Of a stretch of DNA of 64,000 bases, positions 34,002-42,198 are shown piece after piece (the stretch's first letter is position 1; each line of letters starts with the position of its first letter). The DNA is taken from assembly GCF_011044995.1 (NCBI RefSeq), contig NZ_JAAKZW010000004.1, positions 1 through 64,000 of the forward strand. Direction: 5' to 3'. The notes beneath the pieces are model-generated. The model worked only from the letters and a program-made list of their open reading frames with translations, made no database searches and was not told the origin of the DNA. The translations under genes and the position numbers were made by a program. The DNA is from Streptomyces mesophilus (GTDB taxonomy: Bacteria; Actinomycetota; Actinomycetes; Streptomycetales; Streptomycetaceae).

Positions 34002-35540
34002 ATGCCTCCCCGCGCCCCTCGCCCGAGCAGCCCCGTTCCCACGGGAACGGCACTGCACGAGGCGATCGCGCGGTCGTTCTCCGTACACGAACCGCCGCGC
34101 GCGCTCTCGCCGTTGAGGGCGCTGGGCCGGCGGCAGCTGTCCGGTGTCGAAGTGATGGCGCAGTCGATCGCGACGACGGCGCCGGCGGCCTCGATGATCG
34201 GCCTGCCGCTCGCGATGCTGGGGACTTCCGTCCTCGGCGGCGTCCTCGCGATCGTCGCCTCGGTGGCCGTCATGGCGCTCATCGCGCTCTGCGTCTCGCA
34301 GTTCACCCGGCGCCTCGCGGCCGCCGGCGGCCTGTACACCTTCGTCACGAAGGGAGCGGGCCGGCGCCGCGCGATGACCGTCGGCGTGGCCATGGCCGTC
34401 AAGTACTGCGGCAGCGCCGCCCTCACGCTCTACCAAGGAGGGCAGGAGGTCATCCGTCTGCTCGGGGCCCTGGGCATCGACGCCAGGGGGCCGGCCGGAT
34501 CCGCGGCCGTGCACTGCCTCGTGACGGCGGTCATCCTGCTCGTGGTGGTGCGCGGCGTCCGCCGCGCCATGCTCGCGATCCTCGTCGTGGAACTGTGCTC
34601 ACTGGCACTCATCGTGGGCCTGCTCCTGTCCGGGGACAGCGGTGCCAGGCTGCCGCAGCCGGGGTCTCCGGCGTCGTCCCACGCCACGCTCCTGCTCGTC
34701 CTCTCGGCGATGTTCGCCCTCGCGGGGTTCGAGAGCGCCGCCTTCCTGGGGCCGGAGGCGAAGCGCCCTTTGGTGACCGTCACACGCACCGTGCTGTGGA
34801 CCCCCGTCATCTGCGGGGCGCTGTTCCTGCTCGCCGCCTGGGCGGTCTCGTCAGGGCGAGCAGGCATGCTGCTCAACGCCTACACGGGCGGCGCCGACGG
34901 CGGCGTGGATCCGGGGCTGGGCACCGCCCTGCACCTCGGGGTCATGTGCTCGTGGCTCGCCTCGGCGATGGCCTCGTTCAACGCGGCGTCGCACCTCTTC
35001 TACACGATGGCCGTCGAACGGATCCTGCCCTCGCCCTTCCGGCGCGTCCACGCCACCCACCGCACCCCGCACGGAGCGCTCGTCGCCGTCGCCGTGCTGG
35101 TGTGCGCGGTCTGCCTCGCCCTGAACGCGGCGCGCCATTCAGCCGCCGCGCCGCCGGTGGCGCTCAGGCTCACGGTCCAGGGCGCGCTCGTCATCGCGTA
35201 CGTCCTGGTGACGCTCGCGTGTCTGCGGTTCCTGGCGCGCATCGGGGAGTCGACGCCGCTCGTGAAGGTGGCGGCGACGCTGGCGAGCGGCGCGGGCACG
35301 GCGCTGCTCGGCTCCCTGCTGTTCGTCTCCGTGACCGGTCACGACAAGGTGGTGCCCGCGGCGCTCGGGGCGGTCGCGGTGTCGGGTGTCGTCGTGGTCG
35401 CCGTCCTGAGACGGCTCAGACCGGGAGCGCTGGAGCGCGTCGGCGTGTTCGACTCGGCCGAGTCCGACGACGTACTGCCGGGTTCGGCCTCGTACGGAAG
35501 GAACGCCCGCGGGCTCGACTCCCTGGTCCGCAGACCATGA
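34002..35540 (+). CDS. APC-family permease
   Basis: A 512-residue amino-acid/polyamine-type permease with about 12 membrane helices. MAQSIATTAPAASMIGLPLA in the first helix, AAAGGLYTFVTKGAG and FALAGFESAAFLGPEAKRP are APC-family segments. No ribosome site is clear before ATG 34002, so it may be leaderless. It is divergent from the secreted RidA and oxidase genes, and its stop overlaps an IclR regulator. It may import the amine, amino acid or product handled by the exported oxidase; this is inference from position. Confidence 0.88.
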   Translation: MPPRAPRPSSPVPTGTALHEAIARSFSVHEPPRALSPLRALGRRQLSGVEVMAQSIATTAPAASMIGLPLAMLGTSVLGGVLAIVASVAVMALIALCVSQFTRRLAAAGGLYTFVTKGAGRRRAMTVGVAMAVKYCGSAALTLYQGGQEVIRLLGALGIDARGPAGSAAVHCLVTAVILLVVVRGVRRAMLAILVVELCSLALIVGLLLSGDSGARLPQPGSPASSHATLLLVLSAMFALAGFESAAFLGPEAKRPLVTVTRTVLWTPVICGALFLLAAWAVSSGRAGMLLNAYTGGADGGVDPGLGTALHLGVMCSWLASAMASFNAASHLFYTMAVERILPSPFRRVHATHRTPHGALVAVAVLVCAVCLALNAARHSAAAPPVALRLTVQGALVIAYVLVTLACLRFLARIGESTPLVKVAATLASGAGTALLGSLLFVSVTGHDKVVPAALGAVAVSGVVVVAVLRRLRPGALERVGVFDSAESDDVLPGSASYGRNARGLDSLVRRP

Positions 35541-36280
35541 CCGCGCACCCGGTCCAGCGGGCGCTGGCCATACTCGAAGCGGTGGCCCGCCTCGGCCCGG
35601 GAGCGACGGCACGCCAGATCGCGGTCTTCACCGCCACACCGGCCTCGACCGCCTACCGTCTCCTGAACCTTCTCGTCGCCGACGGCTATCTGGTGCGGAT
35701 CGAGGACCTGTCGGGATTCGCCCTCGGGCGCCGCACCCGTGAACTGGCGGGCGCGGAGCCGGAGGAGGAGTCGTACGAGTCGGTCCTCACCGAACTGCGC
35801 GGACGCGTCCGCTTCGGCATCCACCTGGCGGTGTTCGACGGTACGGGCATCAGGCTCGCGAGCCGCGATCCCGACCATGCGCCGGCCGGGGAGGGGACGC
35901 TGACCGGCCACCCCCACGCCTCGGCCGTCGGGAAGATAGCGCTCGCGTTCCATCCCGCGCTGTTCGCCGACCGGTCCCTGCCCGGCGTCACGCACCGGAC
36001 CATCACCTCACCGGACGTCCTGTCCGCCGAACTGGCCCGCGTGCGGCAGCGCGAGATCGCCACCGAGGTCGAGGAGTCCCGGATCGGCCGCTGCGCCGTC
36101 GCCGTCCCGGTCCGCGACGCGCACCACGTCGTCTGCGGCGCCTTGACGGCGCTCGGCGGATCGGCCGGCCTCAGGGTCGACGACACGGACCTCGCCGACC
36201 TCCTGCACACGTACGCGGCCCGGCTTGCGGGCGTCTTCGGTCCCGTTGCGACCGGTCGGCGCACCGAAACGTGCGGGTGA
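35537..36280 (+). CDS. IclR-family transcriptional regulator
   Basis: A 247-residue protein with an N-terminal winged helix-turn-helix (about 5-60: VQRALAILEAVARLGPGATARQIA) and a C-terminal IclR effector domain (about 80-240, including GHPHASAVGKIALAFHP). It starts at ATG 35537 within the permease stop (ATGA), so it is coupled to the permease. It probably controls the permease and the divergent RidA-oxidase genes in response to their substrate. Confidence 0.9.
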   Translation: MTAHPVQRALAILEAVARLGPGATARQIAVFTATPASTAYRLLNLLVADGYLVRIEDLSGFALGRRTRELAGAEPEEESYESVLTELRGRVRFGIHLAVFDGTGIRLASRDPDHAPAGEGTLTGHPHASAVGKIALAFHPALFADRSLPGVTHRTITSPDVLSAELARVRQREIATEVEESRIGRCAVAVPVRDAHHVVCGALTALGGSAGLRVDDTDLADLLHTYAARLAGVFGPVATGRRTETCG

Positions 36281-36343
36281 GCGCGGCGCGGGAACGGCGC
36301 CGCTCACTCAGCCCGCTCAGCTTGCTCAGGCCGCTCAGCCCGC

Positions 36344-38134
36344 TCAGCCCGTGACCTCGACCGCCCGGTCCACGGTGAAGCCGAGCGGCCCCCGCCGATC
36401 GGTCGCCGCCCCGTGCACCCGCAGCCGCGCCGCAGCGCCGGCGACCGCCGTGGCCGGTGCCGTGACCCGCCACTCGGCCGTGGCCGATGCGCCGGCCGCC
36501 AGCCGGCCGGCGCGGCCACCGGCGACGGACTTCACCCGCCAGCCCTCCGGCACAACGAGGCGCAGGCGGACGGCCGTCCAGTCCTCGTGCGTCCCGTTGC
36601 CGAGCACGGCGCTCACGGTGAACGTCTCTCCGGCGCCCGCGCTCCTGGGCGCCGTGGGGTGCACGCCGAACACCGTGCGCTCATAGGAGGACGCGTAGGC
36701 GGCGCGCGCGTCGGCCGTCAGCCTGTCGACGATGCCCGGGTGCGCGGCGGCGACGTTCGTGGTCTCACCCACGTCGGCCGCCAAGTGGAACAGCTCGGTG
36801 GTCCACTGGGCGTCGGGTACACCGATGTCACGGCCGGGCGCATAGCGCACGAGCTTGAAGTCCCCCGCACGGACGGCTTCCGCGGTGCGCAGGCTCCGCC
36901 CGTTCTCCGCCTCCCAGGACAGCGCCGTGTAGTCGAACTCGTTGCGGTACCAGTACAGCGAGGCATGGTCCGCCTGCCGCCCCGCGCCGGTGAGCAGGGG
37001 CGCGAGGGACAGGCCGTCGAGGTCGTCGGGGACGGGGGCGCCGGCGAGGTCCGCGAGCGTGGGGAACAGGTCGACCTGCGGGGTGGGGCGCGTGACGGTG
37101 GCCGCGGCGGCGTGCCCGGGCCAGTAGGCGATCAGCGGGATGCGGATGCCGCCCTCGTACAGATTGCGCTTGTAGCCGCGCAGCGGGCCCGCCGGGTCGA
37201 AGATCCGCGGGTCGAGGGCGCCGATCGCGCCACCGTTCTTGCCGGTCTCGCTGTGCGGTCCGTTGTCGCTCGTGATCAGTACGAGGGTGTCCCGGTCGAT
37301 GCCGAGCCGGGCGAGCTCGTCGACGACGGCGCCGACGAACGAATCGAAGCGGGTGATCTGCCAGGCATGCGCCTTCTGCGCCTTCGTCCACGCCGTGTGC
37401 TCGTACTCCCCGTACTCCGGTACGTCGCCGGGGGCGTGCGGCAGGCTCGGGGTGAGGAAGAGGAGGAACGGCTCGTCGGCGTGGGCGTCGATGAAGTCGA
37501 GGGCGCGGCGCTCGAAGAGATCGACGGCGTACGCGCCGCGCTTGCCGTCGAGGTTGGCGTCCAGGGTCTGCTTCTCGCCGTTGTGCCACAGGTAGCCGGG
37601 GTAGTACTCGTGCGCGTGGATGTGGGAGATGTAGCCGTAGAACTCTTCGAAGCCGCGCCGGTTGGGGTGCGAGGCCGCGGTGGTGTCGCCCGACTCGTCG
37701 CCGTAACCCCACTTGCCGATCACCGCGGTGCGGTAGCCGCGGGCGCGCAGCGGCTCCGCGAACGAGGTGTCGCTGTCCTGGAAGTAGACGTACGGGCCGT
37801 CGGTCGGATTCTCGCGCACGGTGGCGTGACCGCCGTGCAGGCCGGTCAGCAGAGAGGCCCGCGAGGGCGCGCACAGCGGGGCATTGGCGTAGGCGTCGGT
37901 GAAGCGGATGCCTTCGGCGGCGAGCCGGTCGAGGCGCGGGGTGCTGATCAACTCCTGTCCGTAGGAGCCGAATTCGCCGTACCCGAGGTCGTCGGCGTTG
38001 ATCAGCACGATGTTGGGGCGTCGGCCGCGGCGGTGCGTCGCGGCGCTCGCCGCGGGGGCGGCGCCGAGGGAGGAGAGGGCGGAGCCGGCCGCGACGGCGG
38101 TGGCGGCGGTGAGGAAACCTCGGCGGGTGGGCAC
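36344..38134 (-). CDS. Tat-exported sulfatase
   Basis: A 596-residue type I (formylglycine) sulfatase. GTG 38134 has GGAG eight bases upstream. The Tat signal is PTRRGFLTAATAVAAG. INADDLGYGEFGSYG supplies the metal-binding Asp pair, and C88-A-P-S-R with ASLLTG is the C-x-P-x-R signature whose Cys is converted to formylglycine. VLITSDNGPHSETGKNGG and GYKRNLYEGGIRIPLIAYWPG follow. A C-terminal NEW3-like beta domain (about 500-596) may bind carbohydrate. It removes sulfate esters outside the cell. A formylglycine-generating enzyme gene is divergent. The substrate is unknown. Confidence 0.93.
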   Translation of the reverse strand: MPTRRGFLTAATAVAAGSALSSLGAAPAASAATHRRGRRPNIVLINADDLGYGEFGSYGQELISTPRLDRLAAEGIRFTDAYANAPLCAPSRASLLTGLHGGHATVRENPTDGPYVYFQDSDTSFAEPLRARGYRTAVIGKWGYGDESGDTTAASHPNRRGFEEFYGYISHIHAHEYYPGYLWHNGEKQTLDANLDGKRGAYAVDLFERRALDFIDAHADEPFLLFLTPSLPHAPGDVPEYGEYEHTAWTKAQKAHAWQITRFDSFVGAVVDELARLGIDRDTLVLITSDNGPHSETGKNGGAIGALDPRIFDPAGPLRGYKRNLYEGGIRIPLIAYWPGHAAAATVTRPTPQVDLFPTLADLAGAPVPDDLDGLSLAPLLTGAGRQADHASLYWYRNEFDYTALSWEAENGRSLRTAEAVRAGDFKLVRYAPGRDIGVPDAQWTTELFHLAADVGETTNVAAAHPGIVDRLTADARAAYASSYERTVFGVHPTAPRSAGAGETFTVSAVLGNGTHEDWTAVRLRLVVPEGWRVKSVAGGRAGRLAAGASATAEWRVTAPATAVAGAAARLRVHGAATDRRGPLGFTVDRAVEVTG

Positions 38135-38330
38135 GTCGGACGCTCCAGCAGTAGGCGGTACGTGGGAGGGGTGTGAGCGGGCGGGGCTGCGCCGATCTTG
38201 GTCCCGGTTCGCCGCCTGGTGCCCACCCGTTCCGGAGATCGACAAGGGATCGACAGATCGCCGCAACACTCGGCGTTCGGCGGCGCATAAGGTGACGGTC
38301 GCCGCGTTCCTCAGCCGAAAGTCCTCCGCC

Positions 38331-39317
38331 ATGAGCCAGGCCGCCACCGACCCGCTCCCTCCGCGCGTCCCCACGGGGACGGCGTCCTGCTGTGCCCCTG
38401 CGCGCGGCCCGGTGCAACAGCGGTCACCCGGCCTGCTGCCGCTCGACCGCGCCCGCGAACAGGCCCCGCCCGTCGAGCTGTTGACCCTGCCCGGCGGCAC
38501 CTTCCGCATGGGCGGCACCGATCGCGACGCCGTCCCCTCCGACGGTGAAGGTCCGGTGCGTGAGGTGACGCTCGCCCCGTTCCGGATCGCGGCCACCACG
38601 GTCTCCGTCGCCGCGTACGCGGCCTTCGTGAGCGACACCGGCTACCGCACCGAGGCCGAACGCCTGGGCTGGAGCTATGTCTTCGCCGGCTTTCTGCCCG
38701 GCGCCCTGCGCAAGATCTCCCCGAGGCCCGAGCGCGCGCCGTGGTGGTGCGCGGTGACCGGCGCGTACTGGAACGCCCCGGAGGGGCCGGGGAGTTCGGC
38801 GGACGACCGCCCCGATCACCCGGCCGTCCACCTCTCCCACAACGACGCCCTCGCCTATTGCGCGTGGGCCGGGGTGCGGCTGCCCACCGAAGCCGAGTGG
38901 GAGTACGCGGCACGCGGCGGCCTCGACCAGAAGCGCTTCCCCTGGGGCGATGAACTCGAACCCGGGGGACTGCCCCGCCTCAACATCTGGCGCGGCACGT
39001 TCCCGGTGCGGAACACCGCCGCCGACGGCTTCCGCTCCACCGCGCCCGTCACCGCCTTCGAGCCGAACGGTTTCGGCCTGTACAACACGTCCGGCAACGT
39101 CTGGGAATGGTGCTCCGACTGGTGGCACACCGCCCATGGCACCGTGTCCCGCTCGGCCCCGACGGGTCCGCGCACCGGCTCGGCGAAGGTGATGCGCGGC
39201 GGCTCCCACCTGTGCCACGACTCGTACTGCAACCGCTATCGCGTCGCGGCCCGCACCTCCAACGCGCCGGACGCCGGCGCGGGCAACATCGGCTTCCGGG
39301 TGGCCGCCGACGCCTGA
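38331..39317 (+). CDS. Formylglycine-generating enzyme family protein
   Basis: A 328-residue SUMF1/FGE-type protein. The core carries FRMGGTDRDAVPSDGEGPVR, TTVSVAAYAAFV, VRLPTEAEWEYAARGG, FPWGDELEPGG and NVWEWCSDWW. The two copper-binding active-site cysteines are C295 and C300 in SHLCHDSYCNRYR, five apart as in S. coelicolor FGE. It oxidises the sulfatase cysteine to formylglycine in the cytoplasm before export. It is divergent from the Tat-exported sulfatase, which must be folded and modified before Tat export. ATG 38331 lacks a clear ribosome site. Confidence 0.93.
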   Translation: MSQAATDPLPPRVPTGTASCCAPARGPVQQRSPGLLPLDRAREQAPPVELLTLPGGTFRMGGTDRDAVPSDGEGPVREVTLAPFRIAATTVSVAAYAAFVSDTGYRTEAERLGWSYVFAGFLPGALRKISPRPERAPWWCAVTGAYWNAPEGPGSSADDRPDHPAVHLSHNDALAYCAWAGVRLPTEAEWEYAARGGLDQKRFPWGDELEPGGLPRLNIWRGTFPVRNTAADGFRSTAPVTAFEPNGFGLYNTSGNVWEWCSDWWHTAHGTVSRSAPTGPRTGSAKVMRGGSHLCHDSYCNRYRVAARTSNAPDAGAGNIGFRVAADA

Positions 39318-39337
39318 CCGGGTGCGCTCCGCCACCC

Positions 39338-39404
39338 CTCGACCAGCACCACGTCTACCCCTCGACCAGCACCACGTCTACCCCCTGACCAGCACCACGT
39401 CGAG
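39338..39404. repeat. 23-base tandem repeat at the 3' end of lutC
   Basis: The unit CTCGACCAGCACCACGTCTACCC occurs at 39338-39360 and 39361-39383, and a third, diverged copy at 39384-39404 is the genuine end of lutC. The repeats therefore duplicate the last codons of lutC beyond its stop. On the minus strand each copy would encode VDVVLVEG. Confidence 0.9.
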
Positions 39405-40022
39405 ACGTCGCGGCCCGTGCACGCCCTCGACGCGGTCGAGTTCGATGTCGCTGGTCGCGGAAGGACCGGAGATCCAGGTCAAGGGGCGGGTGGGAGCGAG
39501 GAGTTCGAGCGCCCGGGGTACGGAGGCGACGACTTGGTCTGGGACCCGTACGAGACAGATGTGATGGTCGGGGACCAGGGTGCCGCGGCGGGTGCCCTGA
39601 TCGGCGCCGGCGTCCAGGACGAGCGTGCCGGTCTCGGCGACGGCCACCGCGCAGCCGGTCACCACGCTGTCCACACCGTCGAGTTCCTGAGCCGTGAGAC
39701 CGGTCTTGTCGTCCAGGACCTCGACGGCCGCCGCATCCAAGAGCTCCCGTGGCAGACCCGCGGGCAGCAGGACCCGGCGTGCTTCGCGCTCGTCGAGCAG
39801 CCGGGCGAGGAGCTCCGCGAGTCCCTCGGGGCCGCAGCGGTGGACATGGGCCCGGTAGTCGGCCAGGTTCTCCGCGAGGAGGTCCACGTTCTGCGCCGGG
39901 GTGCGGGCGCCGTGCTCGCGCACGTAGTCGCGGGGGACGGCCTGGTCGTACGGCGGGTCGGTGGCGGGGACGTCCGACAGGGCCCGGCGGATCCGGTCGA
40001 GCACCAGCGCTCGGCTGCTCAT
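39378..40022 (-). CDS. lutC: L-lactate utilisation protein LutC (LUD domain)
   Basis: A 214-residue LUD-domain protein. TGCAVAVAETGTLVLDAG and LVPDHHICLVRVPDQVV are the family core. With LutA and LutB it oxidises L-lactate to pyruvate at the membrane. Its ATG overlaps the lutB stop (ATGA), and it closes the rhaI-to-lutC gene run. The last codons are tandemly duplicated just downstream. The call is supported by the three-gene order lutA-lutB-lutC. Confidence 0.9.
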   Translation of the reverse strand: MSSRALVLDRIRRALSDVPATDPPYDQAVPRDYVREHGARTPAQNVDLLAENLADYRAHVHRCGPEGLAELLARLLDEREARRVLLPAGLPRELLDAAAVEVLDDKTGLTAQELDGVDSVVTGCAVAVAETGTLVLDAGADQGTRRGTLVPDHHICLVRVPDQVVASVPRALELLAPTRPLTWISGPSATSDIELDRVEGVHGPRRLDVVLVRG

Positions 40023-41458
40023 CGGGTGCCCTCCTCTCGCTTACGGCGTTCCTGGCGCTTGAACCAGGTGCGGAAGGACTCCGCGGGAAAGGCCGGCAGA
40101 TCCCGGCTTTCGCTCCAGGCGCGGCCCGGGCCGGGCAGCTTGGACGGGTGCAGGCGCCGGGTGAGCGAGGCCAGACGCTGGCCGGCCGCAAGGACGGACG
40201 GATGGTCGAAGGCCTTGGCCGCGGCGCCCATGGCGGCCCGCTCCAGGCGATGGCCCGGCTGTTCGGCGACCTGTTCGCGCAGATGGACCAGGACTTCGGG
40301 GATGTCGATCGCGACGGGGCACACGTCATAGCAGGCGCCGCACAGCGAGGAGGCGTACGGCAGCGAGGCGTCGATCTCGCTCTGCGTACCGCGCAGTTGA
40401 GGGCTCAGGATCGCGCCGATCGGACCCGGATAGACCGACCCGTACGCATGGCCGCCGGCCCGTTCGTACACCGGGCAGACGTTGAGGCAGGCCGAGCAGC
40501 GGATGCAGCGCAGCGCCTGGCGGCCGACCTCGTCGGCGAGGGTGTCGGTGCGGCCGTTGTCGAGCAGGACCAGGTGGAAGTTCCGCGGTCCGTCGCCGGG
40601 CGTCGTGCCCGTCCACATCGACGTATACGGGTTCATCCGCTCGGCCGTGGAGGAGCGCGGCAGGGTCTGCAGGAAGACCTCGAGGTCGCGCCAGGTCGGC
40701 ACCACCTTCTCGATGCCGGCCACCGAGATCAGGGTCTCCGGCAGGGTCAGGCACATCCGGCCGTTGCCCTCGGACTCGACCACGACCAGGGTGCCCGTCT
40801 CGGCCACCATGAAGTTCGCGCCCGAGACCGCCACCTTCGCACGCAGGAACTTCTCCCGCAGGTGAAGCCGTGCCGCCTCCGCGAGCTGGGCCGGTTCGTC
40901 GCTCAGGCCGTCCGGCGCCGCGCGGCCCCAACGTCCCATCTCCCGGCGGAAGATGTCGCGGATCTCCCCGCGGTTGCGGTGGATCGCCGGGACCAGGATG
41001 TGCGAGGGCCGGTCCTCGCCGAGCTGCACGATGAGTTCGGCGAGATCGGTCTCGTACGCGGCGATACCGGCGGCTTCCAGGGCTTCGTTCAGGCCGATCT
41101 CCTGCGTGGCCATCGACTTGACCTTCACCACCTCGCTCTCGCCGGTCGCCCGGACGAGCTCGGTGACGATGCGGTTCGCCTCGTCGGCGTCCGCGGCCCA
41201 GTGCACGGTGCCGCCCGCGGCCGTCACGGCCTCCTCCAACTGCACCAGGTAGCGGTCGAGATGGCGGAGCGTGTGCTCCTTGATCTGCTTGCCGGCCTCC
41301 CGCAGCTCGGCCCAGTCGTCGAGCTCCGCCACCGCTGCCGCCCGCTTGGTGCGAATCGTGTGCGTGGCGTGCCGGATGTTGGCGCGCAGCGTGGGGTTGT
41401 GCACGGAGGTGCGGGCGGCCTCGGGGAAGGCCGGCATACCGAGAAACGTTCCGCTCAT
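40019..41458 (-). CDS. lutB: Iron-sulfur L-lactate dehydrogenase subunit LutB
   Basis: A 479-residue protein with an N-terminal LUD-like domain (about 60-300) and two ferredoxin-type clusters: CIRCSACLNVC at 318-328 and CGACYDVC at 373-380. A basic C-terminal tail follows. ATG 41458 has GAGGAG upstream. It is the electron-transfer and catalytic subunit of the LutABC lactate oxidase system. The start overlaps the lutA stop, so translation is coupled. Confidence 0.93.
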   Translation of the reverse strand: MSGTFLGMPAFPEAARTSVHNPTLRANIRHATHTIRTKRAAAVAELDDWAELREAGKQIKEHTLRHLDRYLVQLEEAVTAAGGTVHWAADADEANRIVTELVRATGESEVVKVKSMATQEIGLNEALEAAGIAAYETDLAELIVQLGEDRPSHILVPAIHRNRGEIRDIFRREMGRWGRAAPDGLSDEPAQLAEAARLHLREKFLRAKVAVSGANFMVAETGTLVVVESEGNGRMCLTLPETLISVAGIEKVVPTWRDLEVFLQTLPRSSTAERMNPYTSMWTGTTPGDGPRNFHLVLLDNGRTDTLADEVGRQALRCIRCSACLNVCPVYERAGGHAYGSVYPGPIGAILSPQLRGTQSEIDASLPYASSLCGACYDVCPVAIDIPEVLVHLREQVAEQPGHRLERAAMGAAAKAFDHPSVLAAGQRLASLTRRLHPSKLPGPGRAWSESRDLPAFPAESFRTWFKRQERRKREEGTR

Positions 41459-42198
41459 GTCAGGGGCTCCTCTTCGGTGCAGGCCAGGATCTCCGCGAGG
41501 TGCAGCGCCCGCTGCGGGGAGTCCTGGCGGTGCAGAATGCCGCCGATGTGCATCAGGCAGGAGTTGTCGGCACCGCACAGCACGCCGGCGCCCGTCGAGG
41601 CCGCGTTGCGCACCTTGTCCTCGCCCATCGCGACGGACACATCGGGGTTCTTCACGGCGAACGTGCCGCCGAACCCGCAGCATTCGTCGGCGCCCGGCAG
41701 CTCGATCAGTTCCAATCCCTTGACCGCTCTCAGCAGTCGGGTGGGCCGGTCGCCCAGGCCCAGCATGCGCAGGCCGTGGCAGGACGGGTGATAGGTGACC
41801 TTGTACGGGAAGTACGCGCCCACGTCCGTCACGCCGAGCACGTCCACCAGGAACTCGGTGAGCTCGTACATGCGAGGCACCAACGACTCGGACACCGCGG
41901 TCAGTCGGGGATCGCTCCCGCGCCGGGCGATCCGCGGATAGTGGTCCCTGACCATCGCCGCGCAGGACCCGGACGGGGTCACCACATGGTCGTAACCCTC
42001 GAAGGCCCGGCCCATCCGCCGCACCAGCGGCTCGGTCTGCCGCCGGTAGCCGGTGTTGTACTGCGGCTGGCCGCAGCAGGTCTGGGCGGCGGGGAAGTCC
42101 ACCTGCACGCCGAGACGTTCGAGGAGCTTCACCGTGGCGATCGCGGTGGACGGGTACAGGGCGTCGTTCACGCAGGTGGCGAAGAGGGCGACTCTCAT
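41455..42198 (-). CDS. lutA: L-lactate oxidation subunit LutA (CCG domain)
   Basis: A 247-residue protein with two CCG-type repeats: C41-C42-G (AQTCCGQPQYNTGY) and ADECCGFGGTFAVKNPDVS, which ligate iron-sulfur clusters in heterodisulfide-reductase-like subunits. It is the LutA component of lactate oxidation. It is coupled to rhaB upstream (ATGA overlap with its stop) and to lutB downstream, so the lactate genes are physically part of the rhamnose operon. Confidence 0.93.
   Translation of the reverse strand: MRVALFATCVNDALYPSTAIATVKLLERLGVQVDFPAAQTCCGQPQYNTGYRRQTEPLVRRMGRAFEGYDHVVTPSGSCAAMVRDHYPRIARRGSDPRLTAVSESLVPRMYELTEFLVDVLGVTDVGAYFPYKVTYHPSCHGLRMLGLGDRPTRLLRAVKGLELIELPGADECCGFGGTFAVKNPDVSVAMGEDKVRNAASTGAGVLCGADNSCLMHIGGILHRQDSPQRALHLAEILACTEEEPLT

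Noticed and set aside
36295..36355. Short CCGCTCAGC-like repeats between IclR and sulfatase genes
   Set aside because: The nine-base, imperfect repeats lie in a 60-base convergent gap; they are recorded but there is no sign of function.
38236..38259. Direct repeat GATCGACA upstream of the sulfatase maturase
   Set aside because: Two eight-base copies without symmetry are weak evidence for an operator.
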